From a bacterium (lineage in GTDB: Bacteria > Bacteroidota > Bacteroidia > Cytophagales > Cyclobacteriaceae), in assembly GCA_024743255.1 (NCBI GenBank), contig JANSWY010000018.1:1-64000 (forward strand): a stretch of DNA of 64,000 nt. Direction: 5' to 3'. A program made the position numbers and the translations under genes. Below the pieces are notes generated by a model, which saw only the letters and a list, made by a program, of their open reading frames with translations, was not told the DNA's origin and made no database searches. Shown in pieces: positions 45,577-53,999 of this stretch (position 1 is its first letter; every line of letters starts with the position of its first letter).

Positions 45577-46155
45577 ATGATGTTAGATAAAGCTTATTGG
45601 TCAGGTCGTTACCAAACTGAACAAACAGGATGGGATGCTGGTGGTATAACGACTCCTCTGAAAGTATATTTTGATCAATTGGAGGATAAATCTCTCAAAA
45701 TCTTAATCCCAGGAGCTGGTAATGCCTACGAGGCTGGGTATTTACATTCTCAGGGATTTGAAAATGTGTTTGTATGTGATTTTGCTAAAGAACCACTTCT
45801 CAATTTCCAGAAGAGTTATCCTGATTTTAATTCAAATCATCTTTTAGAAAGTGATTATTTCGATTTGGGAGGTGAATATGACTTGATTGTAGAACAGACA
45901 TTTTTTTGCGCCATAGATAGGAGACAAAGGAACCAGTATGTTACTAAGACTCATGAATTATTGAGACAAGGAGGTAAGTTGGTTGGATTGCTCTGGAAAG
46001 ATGAATTTAACGGAGGTCCTCCGTTTGGTGGGAGTGAAGAGGAATATAGAAGAATATTTGAACCTCAGTTTGAAATAGAATCGATGGAGCTGAGTTATAA
46101 TTCTATCAAACCGAGAGCTGGAAGAGAGTTGTTTATTAAACTAGTAAGGAAGTGA
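45577..46155 (+). CDS. SAM-dependent methyltransferase, thiopurine-methyltransferase-like
   Basis: 192-residue class I methyltransferase of the TPMT type. The SAM-binding glycine loop reads ILIPGAGNAYEAGYL, the family-typical YWSGRYQTEQTGWDAGG lies at the N-terminus, and the acidic/aromatic motif LIVEQTFFCAID follows. The true substrate in Bacteroidota is unknown; TPMT relatives methylate small sulfur, selenium or halide compounds. The frame extends 15 codons upstream to a GTG inside the divergent promoter; the ATG at 45577 (or 45580) is chosen. Overlaps the next gene by 4 bases (GTGA). Confidence 0.85.
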   Translation: MMLDKAYWSGRYQTEQTGWDAGGITTPLKVYFDQLEDKSLKILIPGAGNAYEAGYLHSQGFENVFVCDFAKEPLLNFQKSYPDFNSNHLLESDYFDLGGEYDLIVEQTFFCAIDRRQRNQYVTKTHELLRQGGKLVGLLWKDEFNGGPPFGGSEEEYRRIFEPQFEIESMELSYNSIKPRAGRELFIKLVRK

Positions 46156-46877
46156 TCAAAAGATTAATTGTTTGTGTATCAATCGTTTTTCTATTTACTA
46201 ATCTCTACTCACAAGAAGGTTACAAAATTGATACTTCAAGAATTTTATGTCATGTAATTGATTTGGGTAAAGACCAACTAGATTTCTATTGGAAGGATGA
46301 TTCTGGTAATATTTATGGAAGTCTTGGCAATCTGAGATCTGAACTCCTTCAAAACGGAAAAGAATTAGTATTTGCAATGAATGGAGGTATGTATAATGCT
46401 GATCAATCTGCACAAGGGTTATACATCGAAGAAGGGAAGATTATTTCTCCATTGGACAAAAAGAAAAAAGGATATGGCAATTTCTATTTGCAACCAAATG
46501 GGGTGTTTTATATTGATAAAAACGCTCAAGCATTCGTCACAGAGACTAAGAGCTTTCCCTATCAATCAGATATAAAGTATGCTACCCAATCTGGTCCAAT
46601 GCTCGTGATAAACGGAGCAATTCATCCTGTTTTTAAAAAGAATTCCAAACACTTTAATATTAGAAATGGTGTGGGCATTCTACCCGATGGTAAGATCTTG
46701 TTTGCAATTTCAAAAGCAGAAATTACATTATATGATTTTGCTACTTACTTTAAGCAGATGGGGTGTGCGAACGCTCTTTACCTGGATGGGTTTGTATCAA
46801 AAATGTACTTACCCTCAAAAGGCAGAAAGGACCTTGGAGGAGGGTTCGGAGTAATTATTGTGCAAATAAAGAACTGA
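46152..46877 (+). CDS. Phosphodiester glycosidase family exported protein
   Basis: 241 residues: signal peptide MIKRLIVCVSIVFLFTNLYS followed by a NAGPA/DUF2233 domain, recognised by FAMNGGMYNADQSAQGLYIE, TQSGPMLVINGAIHP, IRNGVGILPDGKILF and ALYLDGFVSKMYLP. Family members such as human N-acetylglucosamine-1-phosphodiester glycosidase remove a sugar from phosphodiesters; the bacterial substrate is probably cell-envelope or exopolysaccharide material. Start is GTG overlapping the methyltransferase stop as GTGA, so the two are coupled. Convergent with the next gene, 2 bases between stops. Confidence 0.88.
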   Translation: MIKRLIVCVSIVFLFTNLYSQEGYKIDTSRILCHVIDLGKDQLDFYWKDDSGNIYGSLGNLRSELLQNGKELVFAMNGGMYNADQSAQGLYIEEGKIISPLDKKKKGYGNFYLQPNGVFYIDKNAQAFVTETKSFPYQSDIKYATQSGPMLVINGAIHPVFKKNSKHFNIRNGVGILPDGKILFAISKAEITLYDFATYFKQMGCANALYLDGFVSKMYLPSKGRKDLGGGFGVIIVQIKN

Positions 46878-46879
46878 AC

Positions 46880-47419
46880 CTAATTCTCAAATTCCAGATC
46901 TGCTTTCAATTCGCCTTCAACATGCTCATTTGTTTCAGATTTATAAAGCCAACATTCATCCAGTACAGAGCAGTATTGCACAACCACTGTTATGTCTCCA
47001 AAGTTTTTCACCATTTCACGAGTTTCATCTGTCCAAGGCATATTAAAAATGACACGTCTTTCACCAGGTTTCATCACCGTGTTGTTCAGGCTTTTCATTT
47101 TGATATAGTCATATCCAATCTCTCGATCCGGCTTGATTAGGTCTAGAAGTTCGTCATAGTTTTTAACTGGCAACCCATTTCGCCTGATTTCCATGGATTT
47201 TATGATTGCAGGACCAGTTCCATTATTTGTGGAAACAAAACTAAATCCATCACCAGAATACGAAGGTTCTACTGATAAATATGGCCAGATAAGTGCCTTT
47301 TGTTGTGCTTTCAGAAGATTGGCTTCATATATCGATACAACAAGTGCAGACACACTAATAATTAGTGCCATTGCTGTTCCAACTGTTTGAAACTGCATAG
47401 TTCTTTTTTTCTTGGCCAT
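46880..47419 (-). CDS. Membrane protein of unknown function (179 aa)
   Basis: Not recognised. Short basic start (MAKKKRTMQFQTVGTAMALI), one membrane helix (~residues 14-31), then a beta-rich domain with VSTNNGTGPAIIKSMEIRRN, a pattern found in small Bacteroidota proteins with an immunoglobulin-like fold, and an acidic tail (EHVEGELKADLEFEN). No signal cleavage site. Lies 7 bases after the methyltransferase gene at 47427-48206, so the two are cotranscribed. Confidence 0.7.
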   Translation of the reverse strand: MAKKKRTMQFQTVGTAMALIISVSALVVSIYEANLLKAQQKALIWPYLSVEPSYSGDGFSFVSTNNGTGPAIIKSMEIRRNGLPVKNYDELLDLIKPDREIGYDYIKMKSLNNTVMKPGERRVIFNMPWTDETREMVKNFGDITVVVQYCSVLDECWLYKSETNEHVEGELKADLEFEN

Positions 47420-47426
47420 TGATAGT

Positions 47427-48206
47427 TTAGAATTTTATGGTGTAATGACTTTTGGTCAATCCTGATTTGAAAAATAATAAACCAGCATCAAATATGTCAA
47501 TACTTAGAGAAACTTCTTTTCTTGAGCACAGCTCTTTCCATGCTTTGTACATTCCATCAGACCAGTGAATGTCATCTACAATCAGAATTGATGAATCTGT
47601 TAGAAACGGTTGAATTTGGTTGAAGTAGGAGATAGTGGCGTCAAATGTGTGATTAGCATCTATGTAAACCAAATCCAATGGGGCGATTTCTGATAAAACC
47701 ACTGGAAGCACATTATCAATATTAGCCTGAACTAGTTTGATGTTATTGAATTTTAACTTTTGAAAGTTGTTCAAAGCTACCGCAGCAATCTCCTGACTTC
47801 CTTCAATGGTGGTAACCTGAGCATCTTTTTTATTGGCTAGATAAGAGGTGTTTAACCCAAATGAGGTGCCAAGCTCAAGTATGTTTTTAGCATCAATATA
47901 GTCAGCGACTCTTTTTAGAAAGCAGCTAAATTTTACAGAGCTGCTACTGGTTCTGGCGATATAATTGATTGATCGATTAGTGTTCTTATTCAAAACTGAC
48001 CCTGCTCCAAAATCCTGGATTGATATAAGCTCCTCGTTTTGAAGTAATTCTTTTCTGATTTCTTCGATGGATTGAATGGGAGCAGGCTTCTGATTGATTA
48101 CTTCATTAAAGAATTGAAAAACTGTAGGAGGTTGCAAAGAGTGCTTATCCACCTGTATGAGCCAATACTTTAGCCATTGAATAGCTTGAAATACTCTCTG
48201 GTTCAA
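47427..48206 (-). CDS. SAM-dependent O-methyltransferase
   Basis: 259 residues. Class I methyltransferase fold with SAM loop ILELGTSFGLNTSYLA, VTTIEGSQEIAAVAL, the metal/acidic motif LDLVYIDANHTF and LIVDDIHWSDGMYKAW; the pattern resembles the catechol-type O-methyltransferases (MTF24 family). The start is TTG at 48206: the frame has no ATG before the upstream stop, and the first internal Met is deep inside. Substrate unknown. Neighbours give no hint of the pathway. Confidence 0.8.
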   Translation of the reverse strand: MNQRVFQAIQWLKYWLIQVDKHSLQPPTVFQFFNEVINQKPAPIQSIEEIRKELLQNEELISIQDFGAGSVLNKNTNRSINYIARTSSSSVKFSCFLKRVADYIDAKNILELGTSFGLNTSYLANKKDAQVTTIEGSQEIAAVALNNFQKLKFNNIKLVQANIDNVLPVVLSEIAPLDLVYIDANHTFDATISYFNQIQPFLTDSSILIVDDIHWSDGMYKAWKELCSRKEVSLSIDIFDAGLLFFKSGLTKSHYTIKF

Positions 48207-48231
48207 AATGTGATATCTAGAAAGCTAAGGC

Positions 48232-48618
48232 TTAATTTAATTTGAAAGGAACAACCATAGTAAATTCCGGTATAGCTACATCAAATTGATGACCGTCAAT
48301 TACTCTTTCCATCAGGTAGCGACCCTTCATCTTTCCCATTCCAGATTTTAAGTTGCATCCAGAAACGTATTGGTGATTTTGCCCCGGCTCCAGAATAGGT
48401 TGTTTACCAACCACACCTTCACCATCAACTTGTCTGTTCGAATGAGTCACGTCGGAAATGTCCCAATGTCTGCGAAGTAATTGAATTGTATTCTCTGATT
48501 GGTTTTCGATTGTGATCCTGTAGGTGAAAACAAAGTGCATCTGAGCGGGAGAGGAGTACTCCTGCTGATATTCAGTCTCAACGCTGATTTTTATTCCATT
48601 TGTGGTTGCGGTGGTCAT
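48232..48618 (-). CDS. apaG: ApaG-like protein
   Basis: 128 residues; single fibronectin-type beta domain of the ApaG family (LRRHWDISDVTHSNRQVDGE, VVGKQPILEPGQNHQYVSGC, MKGRYLME). ApaG proteins bind nucleotides or pyrophosphate and influence Co/Mg resistance in enteric bacteria; the exact role here is unknown. ATG at 48618 chosen over a TTG four codons upstream. A near-consensus -7 element (TGTATTTG, 48622-48629 minus) lies just before it. Divergent from ung. Confidence 0.93.
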   Translation of the reverse strand: MTTATTNGIKISVETEYQQEYSSPAQMHFVFTYRITIENQSENTIQLLRRHWDISDVTHSNRQVDGEGVVGKQPILEPGQNHQYVSGCNLKSGMGKMKGRYLMERVIDGHQFDVAIPEFTMVVPFKLN

Positions 48619-48714
48619 ATGCAAATACAACGTTTGATTTCAAGAATCAATATTACCTAAGATATAATAATTTCTTGCTAATTTCCCAATTTAATTCGAA
48701 AAATATTGCCCTAA

Positions 48715-49377
48715 ATGGATGTAAAGATTGAATCTTCCTGGAGAGAAGTCTTAAACGAGGAATTTACAAAGCCTTATTTCACTGAACTCGTAGAATTTGT
48801 TAAGTCTGAGTACACAAATCATAAAGTGTACCCGCCTGGAAAGCAGATCTTTAGTGCGTTTGATCATTGTTCTTTTGACTCTGTGAAAGTGGTGATAATT
48901 GGTCAGGATCCTTACCATGGCCCGGGGCAGGCAAATGGTCTTTGTTTTTCCGTTGCGGAGGGTGTTCGGATGCCTCCATCATTGGTGAATATATTTAAAG
49001 AAATAAAGGATGATATCGGTTCCGAAATTCCACCTCATGGAAGTCTGGAAAGATGGGCTGATCAGGGAGTGTTATTACTAAATGCCACACTTACAGTTCG
49101 TGCTGCCACAGCGGGCTCACACCAAGGCAAAGGTTGGGAACAATTTACGGATGCAGTCATCCAAAAGGTATCTGAAGCCAAGGAGAATGTTGTCTTCCTG
49201 TTGTGGGGAGCATACGCACAACGAAAAGGCGAGATCATTGACCGTACCAGACACCATGTGCTTGAATCTGCGCACCCATCTCCATTTGCAGCACATCGTG
49301 GATTTTTTGGCAATAAACATTTTAGTAGAACCAATGAATATTTGAAAAAACAAGGCCTGGAATTGATTGATTGGTAA
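48715..49377 (+). CDS. ung: Uracil-DNA glycosylase
   Basis: Removes uracil from DNA in base-excision repair. 220 residues, family 1: catalytic Asp65 in VIIGQDPYHGPGQANGLCFS, and the second motif HPSPFAAHRGFFGNKHFSRT, where the usual LSAHRGF reads FAAHRGF, a conservative change. Single gene between apaG and the SLC13 operon. Confidence 0.97.
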   Translation: MDVKIESSWREVLNEEFTKPYFTELVEFVKSEYTNHKVYPPGKQIFSAFDHCSFDSVKVVIIGQDPYHGPGQANGLCFSVAEGVRMPPSLVNIFKEIKDDIGSEIPPHGSLERWADQGVLLLNATLTVRAATAGSHQGKGWEQFTDAVIQKVSEAKENVVFLLWGAYAQRKGEIIDRTRHHVLESAHPSPFAAHRGFFGNKHFSRTNEYLKKQGLELIDW

Positions 49378-49444
49378 TTCTATTCCTTTGCATTTTAGCC
49401 CAAATTGCCATATTCGTAAAGCTTGATTAGTGTTTGTGCAAGAC

Positions 49445-49458
49445 CTGACAAAAGTCAG
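49445..49458. promoter_or_regulatory. Inverted repeat CTGAC-AAAA-GTCAG upstream of the SLC13 operon
   Basis: A 5-bp perfect inverted repeat with a 4-base spacer lies 55 bases before the transporter ATG, upstream of a possible -7 element TACTTTTA (49489-49496, seven of eight positions). It could be an operator; short arms make it weak evidence. Confidence 0.25.
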
Positions 49459-49512
49459 TTAAACCCTATTGCGAGGTAGTACTTTTACCACAGCAAAAAG
49501 CACAAACGAACC

Positions 49513-50916
49513 ATGAAGTGGCTAAAAAATCTTCTTGTATTTTTAATTCCTGCTGCAGTTCTCATACTTCCTCAATACTTATTTTTTTCAGATGGTATCA
49601 CAGCTGTTGAACAAAGGGTAATTGCGATATTTCTATTTGCTGCTCTATCATGGATTTTGGAGCCCATTCCAATCTATGCTACTTCTATAATAGTAATCTT
49701 ACTGGAATTGGTTCTTATTTCTGATAAAGGGCTGGTTCTATTTAGAGAAGGAGAAAATCTTGGCAACCTACTTAGTTACAAAGAACTAATCGGGACTTTT
49801 GCTTCCCCAATTATAATCCTATTTCTGGGAGGGTTTTTCCTGGCCCTGGCTGCTTCTAAATATAAGGTGGACCAAAGTCTGGCTCAAATCTTATTGAAGC
49901 CATTTGGAAGTAATCCTAAGCTTATATTATTGGGTTTGATATTGATCACTGCCGTCTTTAGTATGTTCATGAGCAACACCGCTACAACCGCTATGATGCT
50001 TTCTATCGTGGCGCCAGTGCTGGCGTTATTCGATATGCAAGACAAGGGTAGAATTGCATTTGCATTGGCGATTCCTTTAGGTGCAAATATCGGTGGTATG
50101 GGATCTCCAATTGGGACACCACCAAACGCCATAGCCTTAAAATACTTCTCTGCAGACAATATGATCACATTTGGAGAGTGGATGATGTTTGCATTACCCT
50201 ATGTGATTGTCATGCTCATAATCGGTTGGTTTTTATTGATGTATCTATTTCCCATTCAAAAGACTACCCTCAGTTTCAATTTCAAGGGAAGTCGAAAAAT
50301 GAATAACAAAATATTAATTGTTTACATCACCTTTATTTTAACAATACTGCTTTGGGTAACAGATTTTATTCACGGTATGAATGCTTACATCGTAGCGTTG
50401 TATCCTGTTGGCATTTTCTTATCTCTCAATATTGTCAACAAAGAAGATCTTAAGTTCATAAGTTGGGACGTACTTTGGCTGGTGGCTGGTGGCATAGCTT
50501 TGGGTTTAGCTCTTGATAAGAGTGGTTTGGCTGTGCATCTTGTGAATAGCCTTTCTTTTGACGGTTTAATGGGTTACGTGATTGTTATCTTGGTAATGCT
50601 GCTCTCAGCATTGATGGCGAATTTCATGAGTAATACAGCCACCGCCAATTTACTTATTCCAATTGTAGCAGTGATGGGTACAGCAATACCCGGACTGCTT
50701 GATGTAGGTGGCAGTAATACCATCATATTGGCAACTGCCTTAGCAGCAAGCATGGGATTGTGCTTGCCAATTAGTACACCTCCAAATGCACTTGCTTTTG
50801 CAACTGGGTTTATTCAAACAAAGTTCATGGTGAGATTTGGACTGATCATGTGCCTAATCGGACTGATCTTAATATTGGGATTGATTGTGGTACTTAGAAA
50901 CATAAACTTCCTATGA
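49513..50916 (+). CDS. SLC13/DASS-family sodium-coupled anion transporter
   Basis: 467 residues with about 11-12 membrane helices. The two inverted-repeat signature loops of the family, SNTATTAMM (~residue 157) and SNTATANLLIP (~residue 376), and the partner motifs GSPIGTPPNAIAL and LPISTPPNALAF are all present; these bind sodium and the carboxylate or sulfate substrate. Imports dicarboxylates, citrate or sulfate; which one cannot be told. First gene of four: the next starts inside its stop (ATGA). Confidence 0.92.
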   Translation: MKWLKNLLVFLIPAAVLILPQYLFFSDGITAVEQRVIAIFLFAALSWILEPIPIYATSIIVILLELVLISDKGLVLFREGENLGNLLSYKELIGTFASPIIILFLGGFFLALAASKYKVDQSLAQILLKPFGSNPKLILLGLILITAVFSMFMSNTATTAMMLSIVAPVLALFDMQDKGRIAFALAIPLGANIGGMGSPIGTPPNAIALKYFSADNMITFGEWMMFALPYVIVMLIIGWFLLMYLFPIQKTTLSFNFKGSRKMNNKILIVYITFILTILLWVTDFIHGMNAYIVALYPVGIFLSLNIVNKEDLKFISWDVLWLVAGGIALGLALDKSGLAVHLVNSLSFDGLMGYVIVILVMLLSALMANFMSNTATANLLIPIVAVMGTAIPGLLDVGGSNTIILATALAASMGLCLPISTPPNALAFATGFIQTKFMVRFGLIMCLIGLILILGLIVVLRNINFL

Positions 50917-52277
50917 CAATCAACGGAACATATCAATCTAAAGAGTCTCTCTTCAATCGAATAAAAGAGCAATTCTTCTCAAATACAGAGGTGTTGAACC
51001 TCAAAAAGGGAGATGTTTTGCTCCATGAAGGAAAATCAAATGATAGGCTATTTCTGGTGCTTCAAGGAAGCCTAAAAGGTGTCATAAAGCATAATGATGA
51101 ATCTATTGAACTGTTTCATTGCGAAAAAGACATGTTTGTTGGAGTTTATAGCTTCTTCTCTGATTCTGGTAATAGCTACACAACTGTAATCGCTCAAGAA
51201 CCTACCAAACTTGCATTTATTTCAAAGGGGCAGTTAAAAGAGCTCGATTTGGATTTAGTTGAGTTTCATGAGTGCTTTTTGCCCATAATTGTTAATGAAT
51301 TACATCACAGACAACAGGATGCTCAGCGTTACTATGAAATAAAAGAAGGAGCACTTAAAAAACTGGTGGTTCAAGAGAAATTGGCCGCCCTGGGACAGTT
51401 ATCTGCTGGGTTAGCACACGAATTAAATAATGCTGTTGCAGTTCTCAATCAAAAGATAGAGAGTTTCAATTCCAGATTAGAGGTGACTTTAAAAAGTAAA
51501 GGAGATCAATACATTGAACTTCTTCAAAAGACGTCTACTCAGCATAGCTTTGAAAGTTCTAAAGAGAAGAGGCAACAAGTAGGGTATTTACTGAAACAGC
51601 ATAAAAGTATCACCAGACCACAAGCTAAAAAACTGGCATGCATTCTGTCCGATGAGCAAATTAAGGATAAGACAATAGTGCAAAATACTTTGGGTCAAAT
51701 CGATGCATTGTTTGAAGCATGGAGTTTTGGGAGGGATTTGCATGATATGAAAGTGGCTACTGATCATGCTTCTCATATTATCAGTTCAGTAAAGACTCTT
51801 GCTGCGCCTAATAGAGATAAAGAGATGGTGGATATCAAGTTCACAATTCTTAAGGCTCTGACTTTAGTTCAGCATCAAATCAAAAATCTGGATTTGGTGA
51901 CTTCACTGGAATTAGGACTAGAGACTTTAGCGGGTGAAGGGGACTTAGTTCAGGTTTGGGTAAACCTGATCAAAAATGCTGCGGAAGCCATGACAAATGC
52001 TGGTACAAAAGACCCTAGAATTGAAGTGAATCTAACTTCTGAAAATAATCAAATAGTTGTGACTGTTAGAGACAATGGTCCGGGTATTCCTCAGGAAAAA
52101 CAGAAGTCAATATTTGCACCGGATTATACCACCAAAAAGGGTGGGCTCACATTTGGACTGGGTTTAGGGCTTTCAATAGTGGAAAACCTGGTACATAAGT
52201 ATGATGGAACTGTAGATCTGTCTAGCGTTCCTGGCCAAACAAATTTTACAATTAAACTACCAATCAATCATGGATAA
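50913..52277 (+). CDS. Histidine kinase with cyclic-nucleotide-binding-like domain
   Basis: 454 residues, soluble. Residues ~15-135 form a Crp-type nucleotide-binding fold (LKKGDVLLHEGKSNDRLFLV, QGSLKGVI); then a HisKA helix pair with phospho-acceptor His in GLAHELNNAVAVLNQ, an unusually long spacer (~190-310), and an HATPase domain with N-box VWVNLIKNAAEAM, DNGPGIP and FGLGLGLSIVENL. No membrane helix, so the signal is cytoplasmic: a cyclic nucleotide or another small molecule. Overlaps the transporter by 4 bases and the response regulator by 8, which suggests a transporter-linked sensor. Its cognate regulator is almost surely the next gene. Confidence 0.88.
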   Translation: MTINGTYQSKESLFNRIKEQFFSNTEVLNLKKGDVLLHEGKSNDRLFLVLQGSLKGVIKHNDESIELFHCEKDMFVGVYSFFSDSGNSYTTVIAQEPTKLAFISKGQLKELDLDLVEFHECFLPIIVNELHHRQQDAQRYYEIKEGALKKLVVQEKLAALGQLSAGLAHELNNAVAVLNQKIESFNSRLEVTLKSKGDQYIELLQKTSTQHSFESSKEKRQQVGYLLKQHKSITRPQAKKLACILSDEQIKDKTIVQNTLGQIDALFEAWSFGRDLHDMKVATDHASHIISSVKTLAAPNRDKEMVDIKFTILKALTLVQHQIKNLDLVTSLELGLETLAGEGDLVQVWVNLIKNAAEAMTNAGTKDPRIEVNLTSENNQIVVTVRDNGPGIPQEKQKSIFAPDYTTKKGGLTFGLGLGLSIVENLVHKYDGTVDLSSVPGQTNFTIKLPINHG

Positions 52278-52752
52278 GATTTATATCATTTGTGTTGACG
52301 ATCAGCCGGAAGTTTTGAATTCCGTGTTGGAGGACATTGGCTCTCTGGAAGAGAAATTCTTCATAGAGGGATGTGAATCTGCTGAAGAAGCAGAGGAATT
52401 GATGCAGGAAATTGATGCTAAGGGAAATCTTGTAGGACTGGTAATTTCTGATCATGTCATGCCCAATAAAAACGGAGTGGAATTTCTCACCGATGTAAAG
52501 GAGTCCGATATGTATCCGAATCTTAAGAAAATTTTACTGACCGGGCTTGCTACTCATGAAGATACAATAAGAGCAATTAATAAGGCAGAAATAGATTACT
52601 ATTTCGCTAAACCTTGGGAAAAGCATGATTTGCTTCTCAAAGTAAAACATTTAATGACAGCCTTTATTTTGGATACTGGATTAGACTATCAGGATTACAT
52701 GATCTACATGGACCAGCAATTGTTATATAGAAGACTTAAAGAAAGGGTATAA
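52270..52752 (+). CDS. Response regulator receiver protein
   Basis: 160 residues: receiver with ICVDDQPEVLNSV, phospho-acceptor Asp in VISDHVMPNKNGVEF, Thr in ILLTGLATHEDT and Lys in FAKPWEKHDLL, then a ~35-residue helical tail (DYQDYMIYMDQQLLYRRLKE) instead of a DNA-binding domain. It must therefore act by protein contact. Starts 8 bases inside the kinase gene and its stop abuts the porin ATG, so the set is one transcript. Similar to the orphan receiver at 12961. Confidence 0.9.
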   Translation: MDKIYIICVDDQPEVLNSVLEDIGSLEEKFFIEGCESAEEAEELMQEIDAKGNLVGLVISDHVMPNKNGVEFLTDVKESDMYPNLKKILLTGLATHEDTIRAINKAEIDYYFAKPWEKHDLLLKVKHLMTAFILDTGLDYQDYMIYMDQQLLYRRLKERV

Positions 52753-53997
52753 ATGATTCTCAGAGGATTCATAACGATCGTTTTTTTAGCACTTCAAGTT
52801 GTCGCATTTGGACAGGGCGTAAGTGAGCTGAAATTCAATGCTAGTACTCAGGTATGGTTACGATATTCCCAATTGAATGCTGGCTCTCAGATTGAAGGTG
52901 AGTCAGTCGATCAGGTATTTGATATCAGTATGCGGAGAGTGAGACTATCAGCAAAGGGATATGTAGCACCAAAAACGTACTTCTATGTCTCTCTTGGGGA
53001 CAACAACCTGAATTATTTGAACCGAAGTAAAATTGGCATTAATCTGCTTGATGCAGTTGTGACTTACCAGTTCTATGATTTCTTTCATCTTGGTGCAGGA
53101 AAAACCGGTTGGACTGGTTTGTCTCGATATTCTTCTCCTAGCACTAGCAATGCACTTGGTGTTGATATTCCAATTTTTGTGTTGCCGACCATTAATAAAT
53201 CAGATCACTTTCTGAGAAAATTAAGTATTTTCTCTACAGGGAATATTGGTAAATGGAATTATAGATTGGTGGCTTCTAAACCATATTTGGTGGCAAATAG
53301 TGATCCCGGGATTGAAATGGCGGACTTTGCTATTGGAAATCCTAAATTACAGACTTCTGGTTATGTGAAATATCAACTATTGGATAAAGAGCAGGTCAAT
53401 TCTCCATATCAAAGAGGTACCTATCTGGGAAAGAAGAAAATAATCAATGTTGGGTTTGGTTATCAGTTTCAACCAGATGCAATGCAAAGTTTGACAATCG
53501 CAGGAGATACGCTACAGCATGCATTGGATTTAAAGGCTGTTGATTTGTTCATTGACTTACCTTTTTATAGCAGTGCATTGACCTATTACATTGGATATTT
53601 CAACTATAATATGGGACCAAATTATATTAGGAATATAGGCGTAAACAATCCGGTCAATGGTGAAGTAGGGGAGTCTTTTAATGGAGTTGGGACCAGATTT
53701 CCAACTATCGGAACTGGCCAAATTTTATACACTGAAGTTGGATGGCTTCTAAGCGATAATATTGTTCCGCAAAGCATTGGAGATATTCAAATCTATGCGA
53801 ACCTCCAGAGTGCGGATTTTGATGCTCTTGATGATCCATTGATGAAGTTTGGAGGAGGATTTAATTATTACATCAATCCCAAAATCAAATTAACTGGAGG
53901 AGTTAATGTTTGGCCTGAATACATGGATACCGAATCTGGCATCATTCAGAATAATTATAATTCTGAAGTGATTGTTATGATTCAGGCCAAATTGTAG
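52753..53997 (+). CDS. Outer-membrane porin, phosphate-selective-porin-like
   Basis: 414 residues: signal peptide MILRGFITIVFLALQVVAFG, then alternating beta strands of an outer-membrane barrel, ending with the expected aromatic/hydrophobic strand (EVIVMIQAKL). Early landmarks DISMRRVRLSAKGYVAPKTY and LLDAVVTYQFYDFFHLGAGK resemble OprO/OprP-type porins (Pfam Porin_O_P). With the SLC13 transporter it would carry the same solute across both membranes. ATG directly abuts the regulator stop; ends 2 bases before the convergent lepB. Confidence 0.82.
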   Translation: MILRGFITIVFLALQVVAFGQGVSELKFNASTQVWLRYSQLNAGSQIEGESVDQVFDISMRRVRLSAKGYVAPKTYFYVSLGDNNLNYLNRSKIGINLLDAVVTYQFYDFFHLGAGKTGWTGLSRYSSPSTSNALGVDIPIFVLPTINKSDHFLRKLSIFSTGNIGKWNYRLVASKPYLVANSDPGIEMADFAIGNPKLQTSGYVKYQLLDKEQVNSPYQRGTYLGKKKIINVGFGYQFQPDAMQSLTIAGDTLQHALDLKAVDLFIDLPFYSSALTYYIGYFNYNMGPNYIRNIGVNNPVNGEVGESFNGVGTRFPTIGTGQILYTEVGWLLSDNIVPQSIGDIQIYANLQSADFDALDDPLMKFGGGFNYYINPKIKLTGGVNVWPEYMDTESGIIQNNYNSEVIVMIQAKL

Positions 53998-53999
53998 TC

